54,478 nucleotides of DNA from Alphaproteobacteria bacterium (lineage in GTDB: Bacteria > Pseudomonadota > Alphaproteobacteria > SHWA01): assembly GCA_009693995.1 (NCBI GenBank), contig SHWA01000006.1:1-54478 (forward strand). The letters run 5' to 3'. A program made the position numbers and the translations under genes. Under the pieces are notes generated by a model. The model worked only from the letters and a program-made list of their open reading frames with translations. It was not told the origin of the DNA and made no database searches. Positions 45,366-54,187 of this stretch are shown piece after piece. How positions within the stretch are numbered: position 1 is the first letter of the stretch; every line of letters starts with the position of its first letter.

Positions 45366-47075
45366 ATGCTGCGGGCTCTCGGTCTGGTTGTCGGTCTGAT
45401 CGCCGCGATTTCCCTTGCGCCCCGAGCGGACGCGGCGACTGCGGCACCGGGTGCGCCCGCCGTGCCCGGTACCGGCATCGCGCCGCTCTTTCCCGACCTG
45501 TTCGACCGCGAGATCGTGCAGCGGGTGCAGACACTGCTGCAGGGGATCGGCCTCTACCGGGGTCCGGTGGACGGCACCATGAGCGAGGCGACGCGCCAAG
45601 GCATCCGCGACTACCAACGCGCGTCCGGCCTGCCGATCGACAGCGAAGCGACCAAGGCGCTGATCGCGCATCTCGAATCGGCCGCCGGCCAAGGGCAGCG
45701 GCTGATCCAGCGCCTGGACGAGATCAAAGACGATCAGATCCGCTCGGCCCGCGCCGGCCTGCTCAGCCGGCCCGAGACCCGAAACCTGGTGGCGACCGAC
45801 CCGGGGAGCGACCGCCTCGGGATCGCCGACCCGACCCGCGATCCGACCGCCTGCTTCAAGGATCCGACTACCGCCTGCCTGCTGGGCGAAGCCTTGGAGA
45901 CCACCAAGTCGATTGCTCGCGTCGAGTTCCGCGATTGGGCGCTCGGCGACATCATCCAGGTGCACACACGCCTCGGCGACTTTACCGCCGCGTGGCGCAC
46001 CGCCGGGCTGATCCAGGACGCGCGCTCGATCGTGAACGCGCTCGGCAGCATCGCGCGCACCCAGACCGAGGTCGGTTCGCCGTCGGATGCGGTGGCCACC
46101 GCGCGCCTCATCCCCGATTCCAGGCTGCGCGGCGAGACCCTGCTCGCCATCATGGAAACGCTTCTGCACCGGGGCCTCGCGACACCAGCGCGCGCCATCC
46201 TCGGCGAGACCCTCGAGGCGACGGCGTCCCTAGTCGAGCCACGTCAGACCGTCCCGCTGCTCAGTCGATTGGCGGTCGCCCAGGCCCGGCTCGCGGAGAC
46301 GGCCGACAGCGGCCAGACCTTGGCCCGGGCGGTCGGGCGACTGGGGGCCATCGAGGGCAACATCGACCGGGCGACCGCGATCGCGGCGGTCGCCTCGGCA
46401 CAGGCTGCCATCGGCGATACCCCGGCCGCGCTCGCCAGCGTCGCGCGCATCGGCGAGAGTCACCTGCGCGGACCGGCGCTGATCGCCATCGTCACCGCCC
46501 AGGTCGAACAGGGTGACACCTCCTCGGCGCTGGCGACCGCCAAGACCATCGAGGATGCCCGCTATCGCGTGACCGCGCTGGCACGGATCGCCGGCAGCCA
46601 GATTAGCAAACACGGGATGGAGGCGGCGAAGACCACGATCGGCGAGGTGCGAACCGCGGCGGACCGGGTCGATTTCGGCTATGCGAAGTCCTATGCCCTG
46701 AGCCAGGTCGCGGAACTGCTGGTAGCCACCGGGGCCTTCGAGGACGCTACCATCATCGCCGGGCGGATCGAGGACGAGCGTCTCCGCGCCCAAGTCTATT
46801 GGCAAGTGGCGAGCGCCCAGCAGGGCTCGGGCGACCAGGCCGGCTTCGAGCGCAGCTGGACCGCCACCAATCAGGCCATCCGTGCCATCATCAGCGGGCC
46901 GGACCGCGCCTGGATGCTGTCGACGATCGCCATCGAAGAGGCGCGGCGCGGCGATCGGGAGCGGGCCAAGCAGTCCTTCACCCGCGCCGTCGAGGCGGTC
47001 TCGGACGTGCGCAATCCGTGGTTCCGTGCGCGCTCGCTCAGCCGCCTCGCCCTTGCACTGGCAGAAATGAATTGA
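45366..47075 (+). CDS. secreted peptidoglycan-binding/helical-repeat protein
   Basis: This 569-residue protein has a signal peptide (MLRALGLVVGLIAAISLAP) and a PG_binding_1 domain near residues 45-105 (VQTLLQGIGLYRGPVDGTMS then GIRDYQRASGLPID). A long all-helical region follows from about 190 to the end. It consists of about 30-37-residue repeats with the pattern GDxxxAxxxAxxIxDxxxRxxALxxIA, a TPR-like solenoid. It is probably periplasmic, bound to cell wall and scaffolding other proteins; function unknown. The ATG at 45366 has GGAACGG upstream. Confidence 0.75.
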   Translation: MLRALGLVVGLIAAISLAPRADAATAAPGAPAVPGTGIAPLFPDLFDREIVQRVQTLLQGIGLYRGPVDGTMSEATRQGIRDYQRASGLPIDSEATKALIAHLESAAGQGQRLIQRLDEIKDDQIRSARAGLLSRPETRNLVATDPGSDRLGIADPTRDPTACFKDPTTACLLGEALETTKSIARVEFRDWALGDIIQVHTRLGDFTAAWRTAGLIQDARSIVNALGSIARTQTEVGSPSDAVATARLIPDSRLRGETLLAIMETLLHRGLATPARAILGETLEATASLVEPRQTVPLLSRLAVAQARLAETADSGQTLARAVGRLGAIEGNIDRATAIAAVASAQAAIGDTPAALASVARIGESHLRGPALIAIVTAQVEQGDTSSALATAKTIEDARYRVTALARIAGSQISKHGMEAAKTTIGEVRTAADRVDFGYAKSYALSQVAELLVATGAFEDATIIAGRIEDERLRAQVYWQVASAQQGSGDQAGFERSWTATNQAIRAIISGPDRAWMLSTIAIEEARRGDRERAKQSFTRAVEAVSDVRNPWFRARSLSRLALALAEMN

Positions 47076-47094
47076 GTTCGCGGGGCACGGCCCC

Positions 47095-47125
47095 AGAAAA
47101 AGAAAATCCCGCGCGAACGCGGGAT
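47095..47125 (-). terminator. strong rho-independent terminator on the minus strand
   Basis: On the minus strand the 8-base stem ATCCCGCG/CGCGGGAT (47106-47125) is capped by a TTCG tetraloop and followed by TTTCTTTTT. No minus-strand protein gene ends nearby, so it may end a small RNA read leftwards from the 47.1-47.3 kb region. On the plus strand the A-run is upstream of the stem, so it would not terminate the gene ending at 47075. Confidence 0.75.
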
Positions 47126-47170
47126 CAGGTTACTGATGAAGAGCCTCTCTGTTGACAAAGTAACCTCAAC
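47095..47170 (-). ncRNA. candidate small RNA (hairpin plus terminator)
   Basis: Reading the minus strand, an 8-base perfect stem AGGTTACT/AGTAACCT (47159-47166 with 47127-47134) encloses a 24-base loop containing CTCTTC-type bases, and the terminator follows one base later. Two stacked hairpins ending in a UUCG-capped terminator with a U-run are typical of small regulatory RNAs in alphaproteobacteria. The 5' end and promoter are not identified, and could lie near 47270. The 260 bases between 47076 and 47337 hold no protein gene. Confidence 0.35.
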
Positions 47171-47337
47171 GCAGCGGACTCTGGTGGTCAAGGGGCTATT
47201 TCCAAGAACGCTCCGATTTTCGAAGCGCCCGTCGCACGTTAACCATTTGTTGAGCCGCAACCTGTTAATGGCATCCTGAGTTGCGCGCGTGCGACCGGCG
47301 CGAAGTCGTGACCGTTGACGAAACTGGACCGATCGAC

Positions 47338-47688
47338 ATGTCTAAAGCCTCACGCACCGGCGGCAAGGCCGCCGCCCCTCAGGACTTGGCATCGTTCGCC
47401 GACGCGATCGGGGGAATGGCCGCCGACACCTGCGCTTCCGCCCTCACCGCCGCCTATGACACCGGCCGCCGGCCATTTGGGGTGATGACTTCGGCGCGCT
47501 GGATGGCAGAACTCGGGGATGCCATAGACCAGGCGGAAGGACTGATGACGGCCGCCTTGACGGATGCCGGGATCCCGCCCGCCTCTGCACCGTTCGTGCT
47601 GCAGGCCGCGCACCGCCCCTCGTCGGAATCCCTGGAAGCGCGCATGGCCGCGCTCAAGACGCTGCTCGGCCGCACCTTCGACGACTGA
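47338..47688 (+). CDS. hypothetical protein
   Basis: This 116-residue soluble protein begins MSKASRTGGKAAAPQDLASF and is mostly alpha-helical by residue pattern, with no cysteine cluster, signal peptide or membrane helix. No domain is recognised. The ATG at 47338 was chosen over a TTG at 47281, because the extra residues look nonconserved. It stands between the candidate small RNA and dusA. Confidence 0.5.
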   Translation: MSKASRTGGKAAAPQDLASFADAIGGMAADTCASALTAAYDTGRRPFGVMTSARWMAELGDAIDQAEGLMTAALTDAGIPPASAPFVLQAAHRPSSESLEARMAALKTLLGRTFDD

Positions 47689-47765
47689 TTCGGACGCGAA
47701 CCTTTGACCAGGCAGCCCCGCCGCGCTATCTAGCGGCGATCCAGAGCCACAGACTGGCCGCTGCC

Positions 47766-48728
47766 GTGCTCGACCGCCGCCTCGCCGTCGCTCCCATGAT
47801 GGACCGTACCGATCGGCACGGGCGCTTCTTCCTGCGCCTGCTGACGCGGCACACCCTGCTCTACACCGAGATGACCACGACCGGTGCGATTCTGCGCGGC
47901 AGCCGGGACCGCCATCTCGGCTTCGACCCGCGCGAGCGCCCCCTCGCCCTTCAGCTCGGCGGCAGCGATCCCGTTGCCATGGCCGAATGCGCTGCGCTCG
48001 CCGACAGCTACGGGTACGACGAGATCAATATCAATGCCGGCTGTCCGAGCGATCGGGTCCGGGACGGCCGCTTCGGCGCCTGCCTGATGGCGGAGCCCGA
48101 GACGGTGGCCGCCTGCATCCGCGCCATGGCCACCGCGACCCGCCTGCCGATCACGGTCAAGCACCGGATCGGCATCGATAAGCGCGACGATTATGGCGGC
48201 CTGGTGCGCTTCGTCCGCACCATCACCGATGCGGGGTGCCGCTCCGTCATCGTGCACGCGCGGATCGCGGTCCTGGGCGGGCTCAGCCCGAAGGCGAACC
48301 GCACCATCCCGCCCCTGCAATACCCGACCGTCTGGCGCCTGAAACAGGACTTTCCCGAGATCCATGTGGTCATCAATGGCGGGATTCGCTGCCTGAGTGA
48401 GGCACGCGACCATCTCGCCCGGGTGGACGGCGTGATGATCGGCCGCGAAGCATACACGAACCCCTATCTGCTGGCCACCGCCGACCGGGAGATCTTCGGT
48501 GATGCCGCGCCCGCGTCGTCGCGGTCGGCGGTCGCCGAAGCCCTCGCCAATTACATGGCGGCGCAGGCGGCTGGGGGCGTGCCGGCGCACCGGATCACGC
48601 GCCACGTCCACGGGCTCCTACACGGCATCGTCGGCGCGCGCGGGTGGCGCCGGGTGCTTTCGGGCGCAAGCGCCACGCCCGACCCGGGGTGGCGCGACAC
48701 CTTGCTGGCGGCTGCCGCGGCTGCCTGA
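47766..48728 (+). CDS. dusA: tRNA-dihydrouridine synthase A
   Basis: This 320-residue flavoenzyme begins DRRLAVAPMMDRTDRHGRFF, the DusA signature, and has the catalytic cysteine C93 in INAGCPSDRV. The FMN/phosphate loops are in LALQLGGSDP and LPITVKHRIGID, and VVINGGIRCL near residue 200 completes the site. DusA reduces U20/U20a of the D-loop in tRNA. The GTG start gives the full N-terminus. It lies 77 bases after the hypothetical gene. Confidence 0.95.
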   Translation: MLDRRLAVAPMMDRTDRHGRFFLRLLTRHTLLYTEMTTTGAILRGSRDRHLGFDPRERPLALQLGGSDPVAMAECAALADSYGYDEININAGCPSDRVRDGRFGACLMAEPETVAACIRAMATATRLPITVKHRIGIDKRDDYGGLVRFVRTITDAGCRSVIVHARIAVLGGLSPKANRTIPPLQYPTVWRLKQDFPEIHVVINGGIRCLSEARDHLARVDGVMIGREAYTNPYLLATADREIFGDAAPASSRSAVAEALANYMAAQAAGGVPAHRITRHVHGLLHGIVGARGWRRVLSGASATPDPGWRDTLLAAAAAA

Positions 48729-48826
48729 GGGCGACCGCTCGATAGCCCGTGGTTCACGTAGCATCGGGCTGCCGGTGCGCCTTAGAATGAGCGCATGACA
48801 GCCAGCGACGTCGGCCGGAGCCAGCC

Positions 48827-49513
48827 ATGAACCAGCCTTACTACGAGGCGTGGCGAAAACGCATGGTCGACGAGATCGTGCTGTGCGCCACCATGACCAA
48901 GGAGTCGACCGGCAGCGACTCCTTCCGCCCCGAGGTCATGGCCGCGCTCGCCAAGGTCCCCCGGCACGAGTTCGTACCGGTCGAATACCAGCCCTATGCC
49001 TATGTCAACCAGCCGCTGCAGATCGGCTACGACAAGACGGTCTCCCAGCCCTACATCGTGGCCCTGATGACCGACCTGCTGCGGCTCACCGGTACTGACC
49101 GGGTGCTGGAGGTCGGCACCGGCCTCGGCTATCAGGCCGCGGTCCTGGCCGAGATCGCCGGCCAGGTCTACTCGGTCGAGATCATCGAGGAACTTGCAGA
49201 GGGCGCGCGCAAGCGCCTGACCCGTCTTGGCTATCGGAACATCACGCTACGGGTCGGCGACGGCTCCACGGGCTGGGGCGAGCACGCGCCGTTCGATGCC
49301 ATCATCGTCACCGCCGCACCGAATTTGATCACGGCGGCGCTCCTGACCCAGTTGAAGGCGGGCGGGCGCCTGGTGATACCGGCCGGGGCAAGCCCCGAGA
49401 GCCAGTCCCTGCTGCTGGTCGAGAAGAACGACCAGGGACGCATCCAGAGCCGCGACGTGCTGCCGGTCCGCTTCTCCGAACTGGCAGTCGACTCTCAGGT
49501 CTACCGGACCTGA
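48827..49513 (+). CDS. pcm: protein-L-isoaspartate O-methyltransferase
   Basis: This 228-residue class I methyltransferase has the family signature around TVSQPYIVALMTDLLRLTG, then the SAM-binding motif I VLEVGTGLGYQAAVLAEIA and motif II/III YSVEIIEELAEGAR. It repairs isoaspartyl residues in aged proteins by SAM-dependent methylation. The N-terminal extension before the signature is long for Pcm (about 70 residues), as in other alphaproteobacterial members. Confidence 0.95.
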   Translation: MNQPYYEAWRKRMVDEIVLCATMTKESTGSDSFRPEVMAALAKVPRHEFVPVEYQPYAYVNQPLQIGYDKTVSQPYIVALMTDLLRLTGTDRVLEVGTGLGYQAAVLAEIAGQVYSVEIIEELAEGARKRLTRLGYRNITLRVGDGSTGWGEHAPFDAIIVTAAPNLITAALLTQLKAGGRLVIPAGASPESQSLLLVEKNDQGRIQSRDVLPVRFSELAVDSQVYRT

Positions 49514-49610
49514 CGCGCACCGCCCTCCGCATGGCGTCATCGGCTGGAATCCGCGATGGATCGGGATTTCTGCGCCGCAGGCGTGGGGTCGACTCCGGGA
49601 GCCGGGCCAA

Positions 49611-51407
49611 TTGAGCCGGACGTCGAAGCGCACCTTCCATTGGCAGTTCGATTCGCCGCCGGAGGCCGTGCGGCCCGCGCTCGCCGACACGGTCCGCTTC
49701 AACGAGGCGGCCGGCCTGCCTAAGCACCTGATCACGGAAGAAACCCTGCCTGATGGCGCCGTTCGCTATTTCACCACCGCCACGAAGGGGCCGATCGCCC
49801 TGGAGTGGGAGGAGATTCCGGTCGAATGGGTGGAGAACCGCTGGTTCCGCCATCTGCGCGTCTTCTCGCGCGGACCGCTCCGCACACTCTGCGCGACCTT
49901 GGAACTGGAGCCCGACGGCGGTGGCACCCGTGCCCGCTACACGGTCGAGGCGAGCCCCGGCAACCTGCTCGGCGTCGTTGCGCTCGCCACCAGCTTCTTC
50001 CCCTCGGTCGAGAAGTCGTTTACCAGCCTCGCCATGAGTGCGCGCGAGTGGGCCGCCGGCCGCCAGAGCGAGTTGTTTCCGACTCCGCCTCACATTCTGG
50101 CAGGGGCCACGCGGGAGCGGGCCGAGGCCATATGCACGCGCATCGACGCATCGCCTTATGGCCATGGTTTGGCGCATCGGCTGCTCGACTGGCTGCTCAC
50201 GGCTCCTGAGGGCGACCTGATGCACCTGCGCCCCCGCCGTCTCGCCCGGCGCCTCGGCGTGGCGGAGAGCGACGCGATCGAGCTCTGTCTCGAATCGGTG
50301 CGCGAAGGACTTCTGCGCCTGCGCTGGGATCTGCTCTGCCCGCGCTGTCGCGGCGCCAAGCTCAGCGTGGCGGGCCTCGACCAACTGCCGCGGGGCGCCC
50401 ATTGCGGCGCCTGCAACATCGACTACCAGCGCGACTTCAGTCGCAACGTCGAGCTGACCTTCACGCCCTCTCCCGCGGTGCGCCCGGTGATGGACGGCGA
50501 ATACTGCCTGTTCGGGCCGATGTCGGTGCCCCACGTGAAGGTCCAAGTCGCGCTCGACGCCGGCAGCGAGCGGACGATCGCGGCGGCGCTGGAGCCGGGC
50601 GACTACCGATTGCGCACCCTGGAGATCGGCGGCGAAGCCGACATCGCCTACATGGGCGGTTCCTTCCCCGAAGTTATTGCCAGCGGCGGCGCGGTCGCCG
50701 CGGGCCCGCCCGCTCCGCCAGGCCACATCGTGCTCCGCAACCAGGAAAGACGCCGGCGCACGCTGATCGTCGAATCGCGGGCCTGGATCGCCGATGCCCT
50801 GACCGCCCACCGCGCGACCACGCTGCAGGCGTTTCGCGACCTGCTGTCGCAAGAGATACTGCGGCCCGGGGACGAGGTCGGCATCGCCCACGTCACCCTG
50901 ATGTTCACCGACCTGCGCGGCTCGACCGCCTTCTATCAGCGGGCGGGAGATGCCGGCGCCTACCATGTCGTGCGCGAGCACTACGCCTTCCTCGGCAGCA
51001 TCATCCGCGCCCATGGCGGCGCGATCGTGAAGACCATCGGCGACGCCGTTATGACCGCTTTCGCCGAGCCCGGCGCCGCGATGCAAGCCGCGATCGCCGT
51101 GCAGCGCCAGATCGAGAGCTTCAACCAGGCGACCGGTGGCAGCGACGTCGTCATCAAGCTCGGCCTGCACGCCGGCCCCTGCATCGCCGTGACCTTGAAC
51201 GACCGGCTCGACTATTTCGGCTCGACGGTGAACCTGGCGGCGCGGCTGCAAGGACAGAGCATGGGTGGCGACATCGTGCTGTCGGCCGCACTTGCCGCCG
51301 ATCCCGCGGTCGCGCCCCTGCTCGAACCCATCCACGTGGAGCATGGGAGCGAGCGGCTCAAGGGATTCGGAGAGCCGGTCGCGTTCCTCCGGCTCCGGGT
51401 CATCTGA
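49611..51407 (+). CDS. class III adenylate cyclase with SRPBCC and zinc-ribbon modules
   Basis: This 598-residue protein. Residues 1-150 resemble a START/SRPBCC ligand-binding domain (TFHWQFDSPPEAVRPALADT). A helical region and a zinc ribbon with C243, C246, C265 and C268 follow. Residues 420-598 form a class III cyclase with metal-binding D434 and D478, substrate K474 and D534, and transition-state N541 and R545, the set expected of an adenylate, not guanylate, cyclase. The N-terminal part probably senses a hydrophobic ligand. The start is a TTG with GGGAGCC upstream; the stop overlaps the ABC-F gene. Confidence 0.9.
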   Translation: MSRTSKRTFHWQFDSPPEAVRPALADTVRFNEAAGLPKHLITEETLPDGAVRYFTTATKGPIALEWEEIPVEWVENRWFRHLRVFSRGPLRTLCATLELEPDGGGTRARYTVEASPGNLLGVVALATSFFPSVEKSFTSLAMSAREWAAGRQSELFPTPPHILAGATRERAEAICTRIDASPYGHGLAHRLLDWLLTAPEGDLMHLRPRRLARRLGVAESDAIELCLESVREGLLRLRWDLLCPRCRGAKLSVAGLDQLPRGAHCGACNIDYQRDFSRNVELTFTPSPAVRPVMDGEYCLFGPMSVPHVKVQVALDAGSERTIAAALEPGDYRLRTLEIGGEADIAYMGGSFPEVIASGGAVAAGPPAPPGHIVLRNQERRRRTLIVESRAWIADALTAHRATTLQAFRDLLSQEILRPGDEVGIAHVTLMFTDLRGSTAFYQRAGDAGAYHVVREHYAFLGSIIRAHGGAIVKTIGDAVMTAFAEPGAAMQAAIAVQRQIESFNQATGGSDVVIKLGLHAGPCIAVTLNDRLDYFGSTVNLAARLQGQSMGGDIVLSAALAADPAVAPLLEPIHVEHGSERLKGFGEPVAFLRLRVI

Positions 51408-53332
51408 TGCTGTTCGTCCGCGGCCTTACGCTCCGGGTGGCGGGACGCGTCCTGCTGGAGGATGCGAGCTTCGACATCGGCGCGCGGGAGAAGGTCGCCC
51501 TCGTCGGGCGCAATGGCACCGGCAAGTCCACCCTGCTGCGGGCGATCATGGGCGAGGTGCAGAGCGATGCCGGCAGCATCGACCGCGCCCGGAACGCGCG
51601 GGTCGGCTGGGTCGCCCAGGAACCAGCGGGTGATGCGCGCTCGCCGCTCGCCGTGGTGCTCGGCGCCGATACCGAGCGCACCGACCTCCTGGCCGCCGCC
51701 GAGAGCGCAACCGAGGCCCATGCCATCGCCGAGATCCACGCCCGCCTCGCCGACATCGGCGCCCATGCGGCGCCGGCGCGGGCCGCGACCATCCTGGCCG
51801 GGCTCGGCTTTTCGTCAGCGGTCCAGGCGGCGGCGCTCGCCACCCTCTCGGGCGGCTGGCGGATGCGGGTCGCCCTCGCGGGAGCCCTGTTCGCGCGGCC
51901 CGACCTGTTGCTCCTAGACGAACCGACCAATCACCTTGACCTGGAGGCGTCCCTCTGGCTCGAGGGCTATCTCGAGCGTTATCCGGCAGCGCTCCTCCTG
52001 GTCAGCCACGACCGCAATCTGCTGAACACCATCGCCCGGCGCGTGCTGCATCTGGAGGAGCGGCGGATCTTCGCCTACACCGGCAACTACGACACCTTCG
52101 AGCGCATTCGCCGCGAGCGGCTGGCGCAGCAGGCCAAGGCCGCAGAGAGCCAGGCCGCGGATCGCCGCCGCATCCAGGCCTTCGTCGATCGCTTTCGCTA
52201 TCAGGCAACCAAGGCGCGCCAGGCACAGAGCCGGTTGAAGGCGCTCGCCCGCATGGAGCCGATCCCGGTCGCGCCGAGCGAAACCCCGGTCCGGTTCGAG
52301 TTCCCGGTGCCCGAGGCGCTGCCGCCGCCGATCCTCAGCGTCGATGACGGCGCCGTCGGCTACCTGCCAGGCCACCCCGTGCTCAGGCGCCTCACGCTCC
52401 GTCTCGACCAGAGCGACCGCATCGCTCTCCTCGGCGCCAACGGCAACGGCAAATCCACGCTCGCGCGCCTGCTGGCCGGACGCCTGGCCTTGCAATCCGG
52501 GCGCATGAGCCGATCGCCGAAGCTCCGCATCGGCTACTTCGCCCAGCACCAGCTCGACGTGCTGGTGCCGGGCGATACCGCCTACCAGCACCTGGCGCGG
52601 CTCATGCCGCGCCATGCCGATGCGGCGGTGCGCGGCCGCCTCGGCGGGTTCGGCTTCTCACAGGCGATGGCCGACGTGCCGGCGCGCGACCTCTCGGGCG
52701 GGGAAAAAGCGCGCCTGCTGTTCGCCCTTATCAGCTTCGACGCGCCCCATGTGCTGATCCTGGACGAGCCCACCAACCATCTCGACATCACCTCGCGCGA
52801 GGCGCTGGTACAGGCCCTCGCCGACTATCAGGGCGCCGTCATCCTGATCAGCCATGACCCGCACCTGATCGCGCTGACCGCCGAGCGCCTGTGGCTGGTG
52901 GCCGAGGGCACGGTTGCTCTGTATGACGGCGATCTCGACGACTACCGCCGCCTGGTTCTGGAACAGGTCCGCGGCAACAGCAGCGAGCCGGGAGCTCGCA
53001 AGGAGCGCAAGGCGGGAACGTCCGATGCCCGGGAACGTCGCCAGGCCGGCGCGCGCCTGCGGGCGGAAACCGCGCCGATCCGGCAGCGCATCCACGCCGC
53101 CGAGGCGGCGATTGAGCGCCTGAGCACCGAGCAGGCCACAATCGAGCGCGAGCTGGCGTCGCCCGCGGTCTATGCCGGGGCGCCGGACGCGCTCGCCCAC
53201 CGCAATAAGCGCCGGGCAGAGATCGCGCGGCAGATCGCCGCCAGCGAAGCGCAATGGCTGTCGGCACAGGCTGAGCTCGAAGCCATCGCCGGCACGGTGG
53301 CTGGAGACGAAATGGCGCCGGAGCGCGGGTGA
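51407..53332 (+). CDS. ABC-F family ATPase (Uup/YheS type)
   Basis: This 641-residue protein has two ABC cassettes. The first has Walker A in GRNGTGKST and signature LSGGWRMRVALAGAL with LDEPTNHLD. The second has Walker A GANGNGKST, signature LSGGEKARLLFALI and LDEPTNHLD, joined by the charged P-site-tRNA interaction linker (about residues 240-300). A C-terminal coiled-coil tail is rich in Arg/Glu/Gln. ABC-F proteins act on ribosomes, resolving stalls. The ATG overlaps the cyclase stop, so the two are translationally coupled. Confidence 0.93.
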   Translation: MLFVRGLTLRVAGRVLLEDASFDIGAREKVALVGRNGTGKSTLLRAIMGEVQSDAGSIDRARNARVGWVAQEPAGDARSPLAVVLGADTERTDLLAAAESATEAHAIAEIHARLADIGAHAAPARAATILAGLGFSSAVQAAALATLSGGWRMRVALAGALFARPDLLLLDEPTNHLDLEASLWLEGYLERYPAALLLVSHDRNLLNTIARRVLHLEERRIFAYTGNYDTFERIRRERLAQQAKAAESQAADRRRIQAFVDRFRYQATKARQAQSRLKALARMEPIPVAPSETPVRFEFPVPEALPPPILSVDDGAVGYLPGHPVLRRLTLRLDQSDRIALLGANGNGKSTLARLLAGRLALQSGRMSRSPKLRIGYFAQHQLDVLVPGDTAYQHLARLMPRHADAAVRGRLGGFGFSQAMADVPARDLSGGEKARLLFALISFDAPHVLILDEPTNHLDITSREALVQALADYQGAVILISHDPHLIALTAERLWLVAEGTVALYDGDLDDYRRLVLEQVRGNSSEPGARKERKAGTSDARERRQAGARLRAETAPIRQRIHAAEAAIERLSTEQATIERELASPAVYAGAPDALAHRNKRRAEIARQIAASEAQWLSAQAELEAIAGTVAGDEMAPERG

Positions 53333-53343
53333 CGCTCCGGCGC
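53315..53343 (+). terminator. perfect inverted repeat across the ABC-F stop codon
   Basis: GCGCCGGAGCG (53315-53325) and CGCTCCGGCGC (53333-53343) form an 11-base perfect stem with a 7-base loop containing the TGA stop. Only a weak T-run (GTTTC) follows, so this may be a stability hairpin or weak terminator for the cyclase/ABC-F transcript. The 216 bases from here to 53559 hold no gene. Confidence 0.5.
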
Positions 53344-53559
53344 ACGTTTCGCAACCTGCCCCGCCGCCGGCAGGACCCGCCGCATCCCGGTCGGGACCGG
53401 CGGTACCCGAGCCTCTCTTCCAGCCGAGGGACCAAGGAGAGCCAGGAGTCGAGGCTTACTCTTTCAATGCCGGATCATGGCTAAGATCGGATTAACGACT
53501 GCCGCAGGAAACCGGCCGATAGGGAACCGCGCGGCTATGCAGAGTGCCTTCCGGACGCC

Positions 53560-53856
53560 ATGATACCGGCGCGAGAAAATGCAGACGGAATGGGCGAATC
53601 CATGCTGGCAGGGCTTGCGACCAACCGGGTGATCGTGGCCATGCGCGGCGATGGCATCCTGCTGCGCTCGTCCAAGATCATGTTGGTGGTCGGCACCATC
53701 CTCAACCTCATCAACCAGGGGGACGCCTTGTTCGGCGCGGCGGCGTTCAATCTCCCCAAGGCGCTGCTCACCTATTCGGTCCCCTTCTGCGTCTCGCTCT
53801 ACGCCGCGGTCGCTGCCCGATTGGAAGCCGATCGCCGCAGTCGGCCGCGCCCTTAA
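53560..53856 (+). CDS. small membrane protein, NrtS-like
   Basis: This protein of up to 98 residues has two hydrophobic helices. The core KIMLVVGTILNLINQGDALF followed by NLPKALLTYSVPFCVSLYAA matches the NrtS family, small membrane proteins linked to nitrate/nitrite transport in some bacteria. The role here is not proven. The start could be the ATG at 53560, 53590 or 53602; no ribosome-binding site settles it. Confidence 0.6.
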   Translation: MIPARENADGMGESMLAGLATNRVIVAMRGDGILLRSSKIMLVVGTILNLINQGDALFGAAAFNLPKALLTYSVPFCVSLYAAVAARLEADRRSRPRP

Positions 53857-53926
53857 CCGACGCTCAACCATAATGCGACTACCCTGAGCGCGCGCAGCAG
53901 AACCGCGCGCAAGGAGCAGTCGCGCA

Positions 53927-54187
53927 ATGACCCACTTCCTGGCTACGCCGGAAAAGCCCGACGGCTGGCGGCTCGAGGACATCCTCTCGGTCCTGCAGAA
54001 CGACATCGTCAGGCGCTGCACCAAGATCATGGACGACATGCGCCCGGAGGCGCGCACCGTCTTCCACAACAACGTGGAAATCCTGCATCTGCTGACCGAC
54101 TGCATCCACAAGGCGCAGGATTCGGGCCGCCGAGCGCCTCCGGTCAGCCGCGCATCGGGCATACCTGAAGCGCGCCGGCCGAGCCGC
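53927..54187 (+). CDS. hypothetical protein, 3' end unresolved
   Basis: The start is well defined: AAGGAG then ATG at 53927. The protein begins MTHFLATPEKPDGWRLEDIL and is helical and basic. The reading frame has no stop before the window end at 54478 because it runs on antisense to the acyl-CoA dehydrogenase gene. A real small protein of about 80-90 residues was expected, so either the stop was lost by frameshift or the coding part ends near 54165. The end given is where the opposing gene begins. Confidence 0.35.

Noticed and set aside
49329..51344. 671-codon minus-strand frame through pcm and the cyclase
   Set aside because: It is His/Arg/Gly/Ala-rich with no domain; the cyclase and Pcm on the plus strand have all catalytic residues.
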